A stretch of DNA of 64,000 nt from Mycolicibacterium cosmeticum (GTDB lineage: Bacteria; Actinomycetota; Actinomycetes; Mycobacteriales; Mycobacteriaceae). The notes under the pieces are model-generated. The model did not search any database. It saw nothing but the letters and a program-made list of their open reading frames with translations, and had not been told where the DNA came from. Shown here piece by piece: positions 53,704-61,802 of this stretch. Each line of letters begins with the position of its first letter. Position 1 is the first letter of the stretch. The stretch is taken from contig JACPVS010000021.1 of NCBI GenBank assembly GCA_016197365.1, forward strand, positions 310,001-374,000. Reading direction: 5' to 3'. Both the position numbers and the translations under genes were made by a program.

Positions 53704-54798
53704 TCAATTAACGACAACCAGTTCTTTGGGGAACCGGGTGAGCAACTCGGGTGTGGGGGCGTCCTGACTGCCCACGACCAGCGTGTCCTCGATGCGGACA
53801 CCGCCCCGGCCGGGCAGGTAGACACCGGGCTCCACGGTCACCGCGGCGCCAGCAAGCAGTGTACCGACGGATGAGGCGCTGATTCCCGGCGCTTCATGGA
53901 TCTGCAATCCGACCCCGTGGCCGAGGCCGTGCCCGAAGTTCTCCGCGTACCCGGCATCCGCGATGACCTGCCGTGATGCGGTGTCGACGTCTTTGAGTCC
54001 GGCGCCGGGGGCCAGCGCCGCGCGGCCCGCCCGCTGCGCGGTGGCGACCAGGTCGTAGATCTCGCTCTGCCAGGTGGCCAGCGGCGCCAACACGAAGGTA
54101 CGGGTCATATCGGAGTGGTAGCCCGCGACCAGCGCACCGAAGTCGATCTTGACGAAGTCGCCCGCCGCCAGCACCGCGTCGGTCGGCCGGTGGTGCGGGA
54201 TCGCCGAGTTGGCCCCGGCCGCCACGATGGTCTCGAAGGACACCCCGTCGGCGCCATGGTCGAGCATGAGTGACTCCAACTCGCGGCCGACCTCCTTCTC
54301 GGTCCGCCCGGCCCGCAGCCCACCCGTCTCGACCAGATCATGCAGCGCGGCGTCGGCCGCCTCGCACGCCAACCGCAGGATGGCGATCTCCCCCACGTCC
54401 TTGACCTCGCGCAGCCGCTCGACCATGCCGGGAGCCCGGACCAACTCCACGTCGTCGGCGGTACGCGCCAGCGCGGCGTGGCCGTCGACCGTCACCACGT
54501 GGCTTTCGAAACCGAGGCGCCGGACGCCGGCGGCGGCCGCGCGCGCGGCCAGATGCGGGCCACAGGCGCGTTCGATGACCAATTCCGCGTCGGGTGCCTG
54601 CGCCGACGCCTGGGTGACATAGCGGCCATCGGTCGCCAGCACCGGCGTGTCGTCATCGGCCAGAATCAGCAACGCCGCATTCGATCCGGTGAATCCGGAC
54701 AGATAGCGCACGTTGACCAGGTCCGTTACCAGCATCGCGTCCAGCTTGGCGATGGCCAGCCGCTGCCTCAACCGACCTCTGCGCTGCGAAATCGTCAC
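53704..54798 (-). CDS. pepQ: M24-family aminopeptidase (Xaa-Pro dipeptidase-like)
   Basis: 364 residues, GTG start. Pita-bread metallopeptidase: metal ligands in KIDFGALVAGYHSDMTRTF (two Asp, about 215-232), GHGLGHGVGLQIHE (His, about 283-296), VEPGVY (Glu) and RIEDTLVV (Glu). The N-terminal creatinase-like domain spans about 1-125. By position Rv2535c. Releases N-terminal residues next to proline; clusters with efp in actinobacteria. Confidence 0.92.
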   Translation of the reverse strand: MTISQRRGRLRQRLAIAKLDAMLVTDLVNVRYLSGFTGSNAALLILADDDTPVLATDGRYVTQASAQAPDAELVIERACGPHLAARAAAAGVRRLGFESHVVTVDGHAALARTADDVELVRAPGMVERLREVKDVGEIAILRLACEAADAALHDLVETGGLRAGRTEKEVGRELESLMLDHGADGVSFETIVAAGANSAIPHHRPTDAVLAAGDFVKIDFGALVAGYHSDMTRTFVLAPLATWQSEIYDLVATAQRAGRAALAPGAGLKDVDTASRQVIADAGYAENFGHGLGHGVGLQIHEAPGISASSVGTLLAGAAVTVEPGVYLPGRGGVRIEDTLVVGSQDAPTPELLTRFPKELVVVN

Positions 54799-54817
54799 GA
54801 CCAGTGACGGTACTCGC

Positions 54818-54823
54818 TACGCT
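54818..54823 (+). promoter_or_regulatory. -10 box TACGCT for a leaderless transcript
   Basis: TACGCT lies eight bases before the ATG at 54832, with no ribosome site between them, fitting leaderless transcription of the Rv2536-like gene. Confidence 0.4.
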
Positions 54824-54831
54824 GTGCCCTC

Positions 54832-55374
54832 ATGAGTAAGTGGTTGCTGCGTGGACTCGTGTTCGCGGCGTTGGTGGTTGTCCTTCGATTGATCCAAGGT
54901 GCGCTGGTCGACGCGTTCCCGACGAGTGCCGGTGTGATCAGCCCGGCACTGGGATTGTTCCTGGCCGTCCCCGCTCTCATCTGGGCGTACTTCGACGGCC
55001 GCGCCGACGCCAACGCGCAGTCCGACCCGGACCGCCGCTCGGACCTGGCGATGGTCTGGCTCTTGGCCGGTCTGGTCGCAGGCCTGCTCGGCGACCTGAT
55101 CACCTGGTTCATCGGGCTGGTCTACCCGGCGGTCTACACCGGCGGGCTGATCAGTGAGCTCACGTCGTTCGCCGCGTTCACCGCGCTACTGGTCTTCCTG
55201 GCCGGTGTCGTCGCGGTGACCATCGGCCGCTGGACCGTCGACCGCAAGGCGCCGCCGTACGAGCGCCGCCGCGACGGTGACGAGCGCGCCGACACCGACG
55301 TGTTCGCGGCGGTGACGCCGGCCGCCGCATCCGAATCGAGCGACGAGCCGACCACCACGATCGAGAAGAGCTAG
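54832..55374 (+). CDS. Four-helix membrane protein (Rv2536-like)
   Basis: 180 residues. Four hydrophobic helices (about 5-23, 35-52, 71-98, 103-131), with an FDGRADANAQSDPDRR loop between helices 2 and 3, then a charged Asp/Arg/Glu-rich cytoplasmic tail. No recognised family function. It is the only plus-strand gene here, divergent from pepQ and convergent with aroB (4-base overlap). In M. tuberculosis Rv2536 has the same place, but is followed by aroQ. Confidence 0.85.
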   Translation: MSKWLLRGLVFAALVVVLRLIQGALVDAFPTSAGVISPALGLFLAVPALIWAYFDGRADANAQSDPDRRSDLAMVWLLAGLVAGLLGDLITWFIGLVYPAVYTGGLISELTSFAAFTALLVFLAGVVAVTIGRWTVDRKAPPYERRRDGDERADTDVFAAVTPAAASESSDEPTTTIEKS

Positions 55375-56453
55375 TCGGCGGCGCCGACCACCGAATAGGC
55401 CGCAGCCAGCAGGCTGGGGTCCGGCCCCTCGAGGCGCCCCGGCTTGGCAAGGCCGTCCAGGACGACGAACCGAAGGATCCCGGACCGGTTCTTCTTGTCC
55501 CCGGCCATGTACTCCAGCAGCTGCGGTAGCGCGTCGGGGTCATAGCTCACCGGAAGCCCGAGCGCGGTCAGCACGCGGCGGTGCCGGTCGGCGGTGTCGT
55601 CATCGAGTCGCCCGGCGAGCCGGCCCAGTTCCGCGGCGAAGATCAGGCCCACCGACACGGCCGCCCCGTGGCGCCACTTGTAGCGCTCGCGGCGTTCGAT
55701 GGCATGCGCCAGCGTGTGTCCGTAGTTGAGGATCTCGCGCAGCGCGGATTCCTTCTCGTCGGCGGCGACCACCTCGGCCTTGACCGCGATGGCGCGCCGG
55801 ATCAGTTCGGGCAGAACGGATCCGGACGGATCGATCGCGGCCTCGGGATCGGCTTCGATGAGGTCGAGGATCGCCGGGTCGGAAATGAATCCGGCCTTCA
55901 CGATCTCCGCCATCCCGGCGATGATCTCGTTGCGCGGGAGCGTCTGCAGGGTCGCAAGATCGACCAGCACGGCCAGCGGTTGGTGGAACGCGCCGACCAG
56001 GTTCTTGCCCGCATCGGTGTTGATCCCGGTCTTGCCGCCGACGGCCGCGTCGACCATGCCGAGCAGCGTGGTGGGCACATGCACGATGTCCACTCCGCGC
56101 AGCCAGGTGGCCGCGGCGAATCCGGCGACATCGGTGGCCGCGCCACCGCCGAGGCTGACCACGGCGTCCTTGCGGCCCACCCCGATCCGGCCGAGCACCT
56201 CCCAGATGAACCCGACGACGGGCAGCTCCTTGCCCGCCTCGGCGTCCGGGAGCTCGACGCGGTGCGCGTCGATTCCGTTGGTGGCCAAGTGTTCCCGAAT
56301 GACCTCGGCGGTCTTGGCGAGGGTGGGCTGATGCAGGATCGCCACCTTGTGACGTCCGGCCAGCGTCCGCCCGAGGTCCTCCAACAGGCCGGTGCCGATG
56401 ATCACCGGGTACGGACGGTCCACCAGTACGTTCACGGTGACGGGTTCACTCAT
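55371..56453 (-). CDS. aroB: 3-dehydroquinate synthase
   Basis: 360 residues. Second step of the shikimate pathway, NAD and metal dependent. NAD-binding VSLGGGAATDVAGFAAATW (about residues 92-110), PTTLLGMVDAAVGGKTGIN, and metal ligands in NEIIAGMAEIVK, ILNYGHTLAHAIE and the later RHGAAVSVGL. ATG overlaps the aroK stop by 8 bases. aroQ, usual next in mycobacteria, is absent after it. Confidence 0.96.
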   Translation of the reverse strand: MSEPVTVNVLVDRPYPVIIGTGLLEDLGRTLAGRHKVAILHQPTLAKTAEVIREHLATNGIDAHRVELPDAEAGKELPVVGFIWEVLGRIGVGRKDAVVSLGGGAATDVAGFAAATWLRGVDIVHVPTTLLGMVDAAVGGKTGINTDAGKNLVGAFHQPLAVLVDLATLQTLPRNEIIAGMAEIVKAGFISDPAILDLIEADPEAAIDPSGSVLPELIRRAIAVKAEVVAADEKESALREILNYGHTLAHAIERRERYKWRHGAAVSVGLIFAAELGRLAGRLDDDTADRHRRVLTALGLPVSYDPDALPQLLEYMAGDKKNRSGILRFVVLDGLAKPGRLEGPDPSLLAAAYSVVGAAD

Positions 56454-57081
56454 TGCGCGCCTCTGCTCGTCGGGCCAGCGCCGCCGGGGTGGGCGGCGCA
56501 TCGGTGGTGGGTGCGGGGTTCAAGATGGTGGGCCGCCGCCAGGCCGGCCTGCGGCGGCGGCGCGTGCGGTGGTTCTGGCCGCAGCCGTCGAGCCGGGTGA
56601 CGATGTGGCGGACGACGGCGCCGGGATTGCGCCGGTTGGTGTTCACCCGCATGGTGGCCACCTCACGGAACAGCGGGACCCGCGCGGCCATCAGGGTGCG
56701 GTATTTCTCCCCCGGATCATCGCCGGCCAGCAGCGGACGGGCACTGCCGGTGGTGCGCCGAACCCCTTCTGCCGCACTGATTTCCAGATAGACGACGGTG
56801 TGTCCGGCCAGCGCCTCGCGCACCGCCGGGGTGGTCACCGCGCCGCCGCCGAGGGAGACCACGCCGTCATGTTCGGCCAGTGCGGCACGCACCACGTCGG
56901 CTTCGATCTGCCGGAACGCCTGCTCCCCTTCGGTGAAGATGTCGGCGATGCTGCGGCCCGTGGTCTCCACGATCTTGGCGTCGGTGTCCAGCAGCGGCAC
57001 CCCCAGCGCCTTGGCCAGGCGCCGGCCGATGGTGGACTTGCCGGAACCCGGCATCCCCACGAGCACAGCCTTGGGCGCCAT
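56446..57081 (-). CDS. aroK: Shikimate kinase with basic C-terminal extension
   Basis: 211 residues against 176 that I recall for M. tuberculosis AroK. P-loop GMPGSGKSTIGRRLA (about 9-23), shikimate contacts DTDAKIVETTGRSIADIF and SLGGGAV, and lid arginines in TTGSARPLL are all present. The domain ends about residue 166 (GAVVRHIVTRL); beyond it are about 45 extra residues including RTRRRRRPAWRRP and a Pro/Ala-rich end. The extension may be disordered. Coupled to aroB. Confidence 0.93.
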   Translation of the reverse strand: MAPKAVLVGMPGSGKSTIGRRLAKALGVPLLDTDAKIVETTGRSIADIFTEGEQAFRQIEADVVRAALAEHDGVVSLGGGAVTTPAVREALAGHTVVYLEISAAEGVRRTTGSARPLLAGDDPGEKYRTLMAARVPLFREVATMRVNTNRRNPGAVVRHIVTRLDGCGQNHRTRRRRRPAWRRPTILNPAPTTDAPPTPAALARRAEARNE

Positions 57082-57084
57082 GAC

Positions 57085-58290
57085 CTATCCCGACGCCTGC
57101 TGTTGGGGTTCCCGGTCCCGTACCGCGGCCAGGTAGCTCGCCACGTTGGCCTTGGTCTCGGTCAGCGAGTCGCCGCCGAACTTCTCCAGCGCGGCCCGGG
57201 CCAGCACCAGCGCCACCATGGTCTCCACCACGACGGCGGCGGCCGGGACGGCGCACACGTCGGAACGCTGGTGGATGGCCACCGCCTCGTCGCCGGTGGC
57301 CATGTCGACGGTGGCCAGCGCGCGCGGCACGGTCGAGATGGGTTTCATCGCCGCGCGCACCCGCAGCGGCTGACCGTTGGTCATCCCGCCCTCCAGGCCG
57401 CCGGCCCGATTGGTGGAGCGCAGCACGCCGTCGGGGCCGGGGTACATCTCGTCGTGCGCGACGCTGCCGCGCCGGCGCGCGGTCTCGAAACCGTCGCCGA
57501 TCTCGACACCCTTGATGGCCTGGATGCCCATCACGGCGGCGGCCAGCTGACTGTCCAGCCGGTTGTCGCCGCTGGTGAACGAGCCCAGGCCGATCGGCAG
57601 ACCGGTGACGACCACCTCGACCACGCCACCGAGGGTGTCGCCGTCCTTCTTGGCGGCCTCGATCTCGACGATCATGGCCTGTTCGGCCTGCTCGTCGAAG
57701 GCGCGCACCGGGCTGTCGTCGATGCGGGTCAGATCCTGCGGCAGCGGGGCGGGCCCGTCGTAGGGCTTCGACGCACCGATGGCGATGACGTGGGAGATGA
57801 CCTCGACACCGAGGGCCTGGCGCAGGAAGGCACGTGCGACGGTGCCCGCCGCGACGCGGGCGGCGGTCTCGCGGGCACTGGCCCGCTCCAGCACCGGGCG
57901 CGCGTCGTCGAAGCCGTACTTGAGCATGCCCGCGTAATCCGCGTGGCCGGGCCGCGGCCGGGTCAGCGGGGCGTTGCGCGCCGCGTCACTGTCCAGCTGG
58001 GCCGCGTCGACGGGGTCGGAAGCCATCACGGTTTCCCACTTGGGCCACTCGGTATTGCCGATCTCGATGGCGATGGGCCCGCCGAGCGTGAGCCCGTGCC
58101 GGACGCCGGCCAGCACGGTCACCTGGTCCTTCTCGAACTTCATCCGCGCGCCGCGGCCATAGCCGAGGCGACGCCGTTGAAGTTGGGTCCCGATGTCGTC
58201 GGAGGTGACGGACAGTCCCGCAACCATGCCTTCAACCATCGCGACCAGGGCACGGCCATGGGATTCACCAGCGGTAGTCCAACGCAACAC
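57085..58290 (-). CDS. aroC: Chorismate synthase
   Basis: 401 residues from GTG 58290 (GGGAGA about 9 bases upstream; ATG 58299 would add three residues and sit on the ribosome site). FMN-dependent last step of the shikimate pathway. Signatures: GESHGRALVAMVEGMVAG, RRRLGYGRGARM, RPGHADYAGMLKYGFDDARPVLERASARETA (in two blocks), and GGLEGGMTNGQPLRVRAAMKP. Followed by aroK three bases later. Also called aroF in M. tuberculosis. Confidence 0.97.
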   Translation of the reverse strand: MLRWTTAGESHGRALVAMVEGMVAGLSVTSDDIGTQLQRRRLGYGRGARMKFEKDQVTVLAGVRHGLTLGGPIAIEIGNTEWPKWETVMASDPVDAAQLDSDAARNAPLTRPRPGHADYAGMLKYGFDDARPVLERASARETAARVAAGTVARAFLRQALGVEVISHVIAIGASKPYDGPAPLPQDLTRIDDSPVRAFDEQAEQAMIVEIEAAKKDGDTLGGVVEVVVTGLPIGLGSFTSGDNRLDSQLAAAVMGIQAIKGVEIGDGFETARRRGSVAHDEMYPGPDGVLRSTNRAGGLEGGMTNGQPLRVRAAMKPISTVPRALATVDMATGDEAVAIHQRSDVCAVPAAAVVVETMVALVLARAALEKFGGDSLTETKANVASYLAAVRDREPQQQASG

Positions 58291-58343
58291 GGGTGTCATT
58301 CTCCCATGCGGGCATCCGCGTGACCCAATCCGTGCAGCGCCGA

Positions 58344-58850
58344 CTACCCGGCCCGCCGGGGCGCGCTCCACTGCAGCAGCACGGTGTCGATCCAGCGCTC
58401 GTGTTTGTAGCCGACCCGGACCAGCCGCCCCGCGTCCTGGAAGCCGAACCGCCGATGCAGCCGCACCGATGCGGGATCGCCGGAATCGGCGATGACCGCG
58501 ATGACTTCGCGCACCCCCACGGCGCGGCTGCGGTCCAGTAGCGCCGCCAGCAGTTCGGCGCCGCAACCGGTGCCGACGGCCCCCGGGGCGACGTAGACGG
58601 AGTCCTCGACCGTCGCGCGGTAGGCCGGGCGCGTCTTCCAGGGCGCGCAATAGGCGTACCCGGCGACCGCCCCGTCGCGTTCGGTCACCACGAACGGCAG
58701 TCCGGCATCCACGATCGCCTCGAAACGCCGGTGCCATTCGTCGGCGTCGGGTGCCTCCAGTTCGAACGTGGCCACGCTGGTGGCCACGTAGTGCGCGTAG
58801 ATCTCCGCGATGGCGGGCAGGTCAGCGGTGGTCGCGGCGCGCACGGACAT
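58344..58850 (-). CDS. GNAT acetyltransferase of the phosphinothricin/methionine sulfone group
   Basis: 168 residues. Matches the Pat/Bar-like group: RAATTADLPAIAEIYAHYV, SVATFELEAP, YAYCAPWKTRPAY, VYVAPGAVGTGCGAELLAALL (CoA motif A), VIADSGDPASVRLHRRFGFQDAG and VGYKHERWIDTVLLQW at the C-terminus. Members acetylate small amines such as methionine sulfone/sulfoximine or glufosinate-like compounds. Inserted between aroC and the prepilin peptidase. Confidence 0.85.
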   Translation of the reverse strand: MSVRAATTADLPAIAEIYAHYVATSVATFELEAPDADEWHRRFEAIVDAGLPFVVTERDGAVAGYAYCAPWKTRPAYRATVEDSVYVAPGAVGTGCGAELLAALLDRSRAVGVREVIAVIADSGDPASVRLHRRFGFQDAGRLVRVGYKHERWIDTVLLQWSAPRRAG

Positions 58851-58867
58851 GGAATCTCACGGTACGG

Positions 58868-59284
58868 CTATACCCAGACCAGGGCGACCGATGCCGCGGT
58901 CGCCGCACACATCGACGGTCCGTGCGGCACCGGGTCGGTCCTGCCGGCGGCCAGCGCGGTCAGCGCCCACAGCCCGGTCAGGATCGGCGCGCCGACGGCG
59001 GCCAGCACCCAGGCGTCGGCACCGAAGGCTCCCGCCAACCCACCCAGCCCGATTGCCAGCTTCACGTCGCCTGCGCCCAGGCCGGCAGGGGCGACGAGAT
59101 GCACCAGCAGGTACACCGCGGCCAGGGCCGCCGCCCCGGCGAGTGCGGGTGCACCGCGGCCCAGCGCGGCCGCGCCACCCAACACCGCGACGGCGCCGGG
59201 CAGCGTGAGCGCATTGGGCAGTCGGCGGTGCCGAATATCGAAGGCGCTCAAGGTGATCAGCCACCCCGCCAGTAGCACCGCCAT
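58868..59284 (-). CDS. Type IV prepilin peptidase (A24), short form
   Basis: 138 residues, all membrane helices. The two catalytic aspartates are visible in SAFDIRHRRLPNALTLPG (Asp about residue 16) and GAGDVKLAIGLGG (Asp about 73). It lacks the N-terminal methylase part of full PilD, as in Rv2551c and TadV-like forms. No pilin gene is nearby; mycobacterial Flp/Tad pili genes lie elsewhere. Ten bases after aroE. Confidence 0.85.
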   Translation of the reverse strand: MAVLLAGWLITLSAFDIRHRRLPNALTLPGAVAVLGGAAALGRGAPALAGAAALAAVYLLVHLVAPAGLGAGDVKLAIGLGGLAGAFGADAWVLAAVGAPILTGLWALTALAAGRTDPVPHGPSMCAATAASVALVWV

Positions 59285-59294
59285 CTTCTCCAGG

Positions 59295-60092
59295 CTAAGG
59301 CCCGGCGAGCGCCTGCCTCATCACCTCTTTGGGTGCGGGCAGCCCGGTGAACTGCTCCACCTGGGCGAAAGCCTGGTTCAACAACATCTGCAGGCCGCTG
59401 ATCACCCGCCCACCGGCCGCGGCCACGGCGTCGGCCAACGGGGTGGGCCACGGGTCGTAGATCGCGTCCAGCAGCACCCCGGTGCCGGCCACGGTGTGCA
59501 CGTACTCGGCGGCGACGGCGGCGGGCAGCGTGTTGACCACCGCGTCGGCCTGGACCGGCGTCCCCAAAGCGACCCACCGGATGTCCACGCCCAACGGTTC
59601 TGCAAGCGCGACCAGCGGCGCCGCCTTCTCCGGGTTGCGGGCGACGACGGCGATCTCGCGGACCCCGAGTGCGGCCAGTGCCACCACCGCGGCCGGCGCG
59701 GTGCCGCCAGACCCCAGCACCGCGGCGCGCGGGCCGTCCACCGATCCCAGGGCGCCCGTCACCCCGTCGACGTCGGTGTTGTCAGCCCGCCACCCCGCCG
59801 GGGTGCGCACCAGGGTGTTGGCCGAGCCCACCAGTTGGGCGCGTGCGGTGCGCTCGGTGGCGAACCGCAGCGCGGCGAATTTGCCGGGCATGGTCACCGA
59901 CAGTCCGACCCATTCCGGGCCCAGGCCCGCGACAAGGGACGGCAACAGGTCTTCGGTGCACTCGATGCGCTCATACGTCCAGCCGGTGAGGCCGAGCGCG
60001 CGGTAGGCGGCCAGGTGCAGGTCGGGCGAGCGCGAGTGCGAGATCGGCGAGCCGAGGACCGCCGCCCGCCTATCTGGCGCTGTCGAGGACAC
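59295..60092 (-). CDS. aroE: Shikimate dehydrogenase
   Basis: 265 residues from GTG 60092. Reduces 3-dehydroshikimate with NADPH. Substrate site GSPISHSRSPDLH (about 14-26), catalytic lysine in VTMPGKFAAL (about 66), asparagine/aspartate NTLVRTPAGWRADNTDVDG, and the Rossmann loop GSGGTAPA. It overlaps the end of mltG by 23 bases, a large overlap that nonetheless keeps the conserved SPISHS at the right distance from the start. Confidence 0.93.
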   Translation of the reverse strand: MSSTAPDRRAAVLGSPISHSRSPDLHLAAYRALGLTGWTYERIECTEDLLPSLVAGLGPEWVGLSVTMPGKFAALRFATERTARAQLVGSANTLVRTPAGWRADNTDVDGVTGALGSVDGPRAAVLGSGGTAPAAVVALAALGVREIAVVARNPEKAAPLVALAEPLGVDIRWVALGTPVQADAVVNTLPAAVAAEYVHTVAGTGVLLDAIYDPWPTPLADAVAAAGGRVISGLQMLLNQAFAQVEQFTGLPAPKEVMRQALAGP

Positions 60093-61314
60093 CGTTGCGC
60101 TTGGCCAGCTCGATGTTCGCCAGGTGCTGCTCGTAGTCCCTGGTGAACATCGTGGTGCCCTGCAGGTCGATGGTGACGAAGTACAGCCAGTCCCCCGGCG
60201 CCGGGTTCTCCGCCGCGGCCAGCGCGGGTTGTCCCGGCGAGCAGATCGGTGTGGCCGGAAGTCCTTCGGAGGCATAGGTGTTCCACGGTGTGACCCGCGC
60301 GCGGTCGGCGTCGGTGGTTGCCACTTCCTGACGGTCCAGCGAGTAGTTGACCGTCGAGTCGAACTCCAGCTTGCGGTGCTCGGCGAGCCGGTTGTAGATG
60401 ACCCGCGCCACCTTGGCGAAGTCCTGGGGTTTGGCCTCGCGCTGCACCAGCGACGCGACCACCAGGATCTGGTAGGGCGTCAGGCGCGCCGTGGCCGCGG
60501 CGTCGAGCAATCCGTTGGCTTCGTACTGCGCCGTGCTGGCCCTGATCAGACTGGACAGGATCTCCTGTGGGGCCCCGGACGGGTTGACGTTCCAGCTGCC
60601 CGGCGCGATCAGCCCCTCCAGCCGGCGGTGGTCCGGCCCCATCGCCGTGACCGGCGCCGTCGCCCAGTTCGGCACCGCCAAGGCGGTCAGGTCCCCGGCG
60701 CCCGCCGCGCTCTTGAGATCCTCGGCGCGAACACAGCGGTGCTCGCCGTCGATGTCCACGCAGGACGCCTTCGAGATGAGGGTGAAGATGCCGTCGGTCA
60801 CCGCGTTGGTCTTCACGTCGGCAACGTCGTCGAGCTGGCGGCCCTCGGGGATCACCAGCTGGCCCACCCGGTTCTTCACGTCCGCCAGCCGCGTGACCGC
60901 GCCGGAGGCCGGGATCTCGGTGCGCAACATGTAGAAACCGGGCTGGATGGCGGCGATGGCCTGGTTGCCCGACGCGGCCTCGACGAAGGCCTTGGCCGAG
61001 GACACCACGTTCTGTTCCTGCAGTGTCTGGCCGATCGCCGTGGTCGAGTCACCGCTGTGCACCTCGACGACGACGTCGGCGGTGCCGTCACCGGCGAAGT
61101 CGCTGCTGCTGCCGAACACGCCGTGCCACAGCCGCGAGCCCAGGAACACCACACCCACGACGACGACCACGAGCACCGCCACGGCGATACCGCTGTAGAA
61201 CCGCCTGCGGCGCTGCATGCGGCGCGCGCGGGCGCGCGTGGCACGGCTCATCCGCCGGCGCGGCGGCCCCACGGCGACCGGCTCGTGCCGGTCGGTACTC
61301 CAGTCCTCAGTCAT
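60070..61314 (-). CDS. mltG: Endolytic murein transglycosylase MltG
   Basis: 414 residues. Arg-rich cytoplasmic N-terminus (about 19-38), one transmembrane helix (about 41-59), LysM-like region, then the YceG domain: IPEGRQLDDVA, LEGLIAPGSWNV and the catalytic glutamate in ILVVASLVQREAK (about 290), with FDSTVNYSL and WNTYASEGLPATPICSPG. Cleaves nascent glycan strands at the membrane. ATG overlaps the ruvX stop by 8 bases. Confidence 0.94.
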   Translation of the reverse strand: MTEDWSTDRHEPVAVGPPRRRMSRATRARARRMQRRRRFYSGIAVAVLVVVVVGVVFLGSRLWHGVFGSSSDFAGDGTADVVVEVHSGDSTTAIGQTLQEQNVVSSAKAFVEAASGNQAIAAIQPGFYMLRTEIPASGAVTRLADVKNRVGQLVIPEGRQLDDVADVKTNAVTDGIFTLISKASCVDIDGEHRCVRAEDLKSAAGAGDLTALAVPNWATAPVTAMGPDHRRLEGLIAPGSWNVNPSGAPQEILSSLIRASTAQYEANGLLDAAATARLTPYQILVVASLVQREAKPQDFAKVARVIYNRLAEHRKLEFDSTVNYSLDRQEVATTDADRARVTPWNTYASEGLPATPICSPGQPALAAAENPAPGDWLYFVTIDLQGTTMFTRDYEQHLANIELAKRNGVLDSAR

Positions 61315-61798
61315 CGACTACCCCTTGCGCGGACCGGCGCTGGTCCAACCAGGTCTGCAGAATCGCTACTGCCGCAACCTGATCGACCATGGTCCGCTGG
61401 TTCTTGGCTCGGACACCTGCATCGCGCAGGGAACGTTGTGCGCTAACGGTAGTCAGTCGCTCGTCGACGAGGCGCACCGGTGTCGGTGCGATCTTCGCGG
61501 CCACCGCATCGGCCAGTTCGACGGCGTCGTGCGCCGAGGAACCGGCCCGGTCGGCGAGGGTGCGCGGCAGCCCGACCACGACCTCGACGGCCTCGTGTTC
61601 GGTGGCGAGTCTGACCAGCCGGCGCAGATGGCGTCCGTCGCGCTCGCGGCGGACCGTCTCCAGCGGGGTGGCCAGGATGCCGTCCGGGTCGCACACCGCC
61701 ACCCCGATCCGGACCGTGCCGACATCGATGCCGAGCCGCCGACCGCGGCCGGGATCATCGGGACCCGGCCGGTCCGGCATCCGATCGGCACCTACCAC
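61307..61798 (-). CDS. ruvX: RuvX/YqgF-type Holliday junction resolvase homologue
   Basis: 163 residues from GTG 61798, which lines up with the recalled M. tuberculosis start (ATG 61780 is an alternative). RNase H fold: RLGIDVGTVRIGVAVCDPDG (first acidic residue), VVVGLPRTLADRAG, VDERLTT and the last Asp in TMVDQVAAVAIL. A pre-16S rRNA nuclease in E. coli. 4 bases after alaS, in the conserved alaS-ruvX-mltG-aroE series. Confidence 0.92.
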   Translation of the reverse strand: MVGADRMPDRPGPDDPGRGRRLGIDVGTVRIGVAVCDPDGILATPLETVRRERDGRHLRRLVRLATEHEAVEVVVGLPRTLADRAGSSAHDAVELADAVAAKIAPTPVRLVDERLTTVSAQRSLRDAGVRAKNQRTMVDQVAAVAILQTWLDQRRSAQGVVDD

Positions 61799-61802
61799 GC
61801 CC

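Noticed and set aside
56392..58323. 643-codon plus-strand frame over aroK and aroC
   Set aside because: Antisense shadow of conserved shikimate genes.
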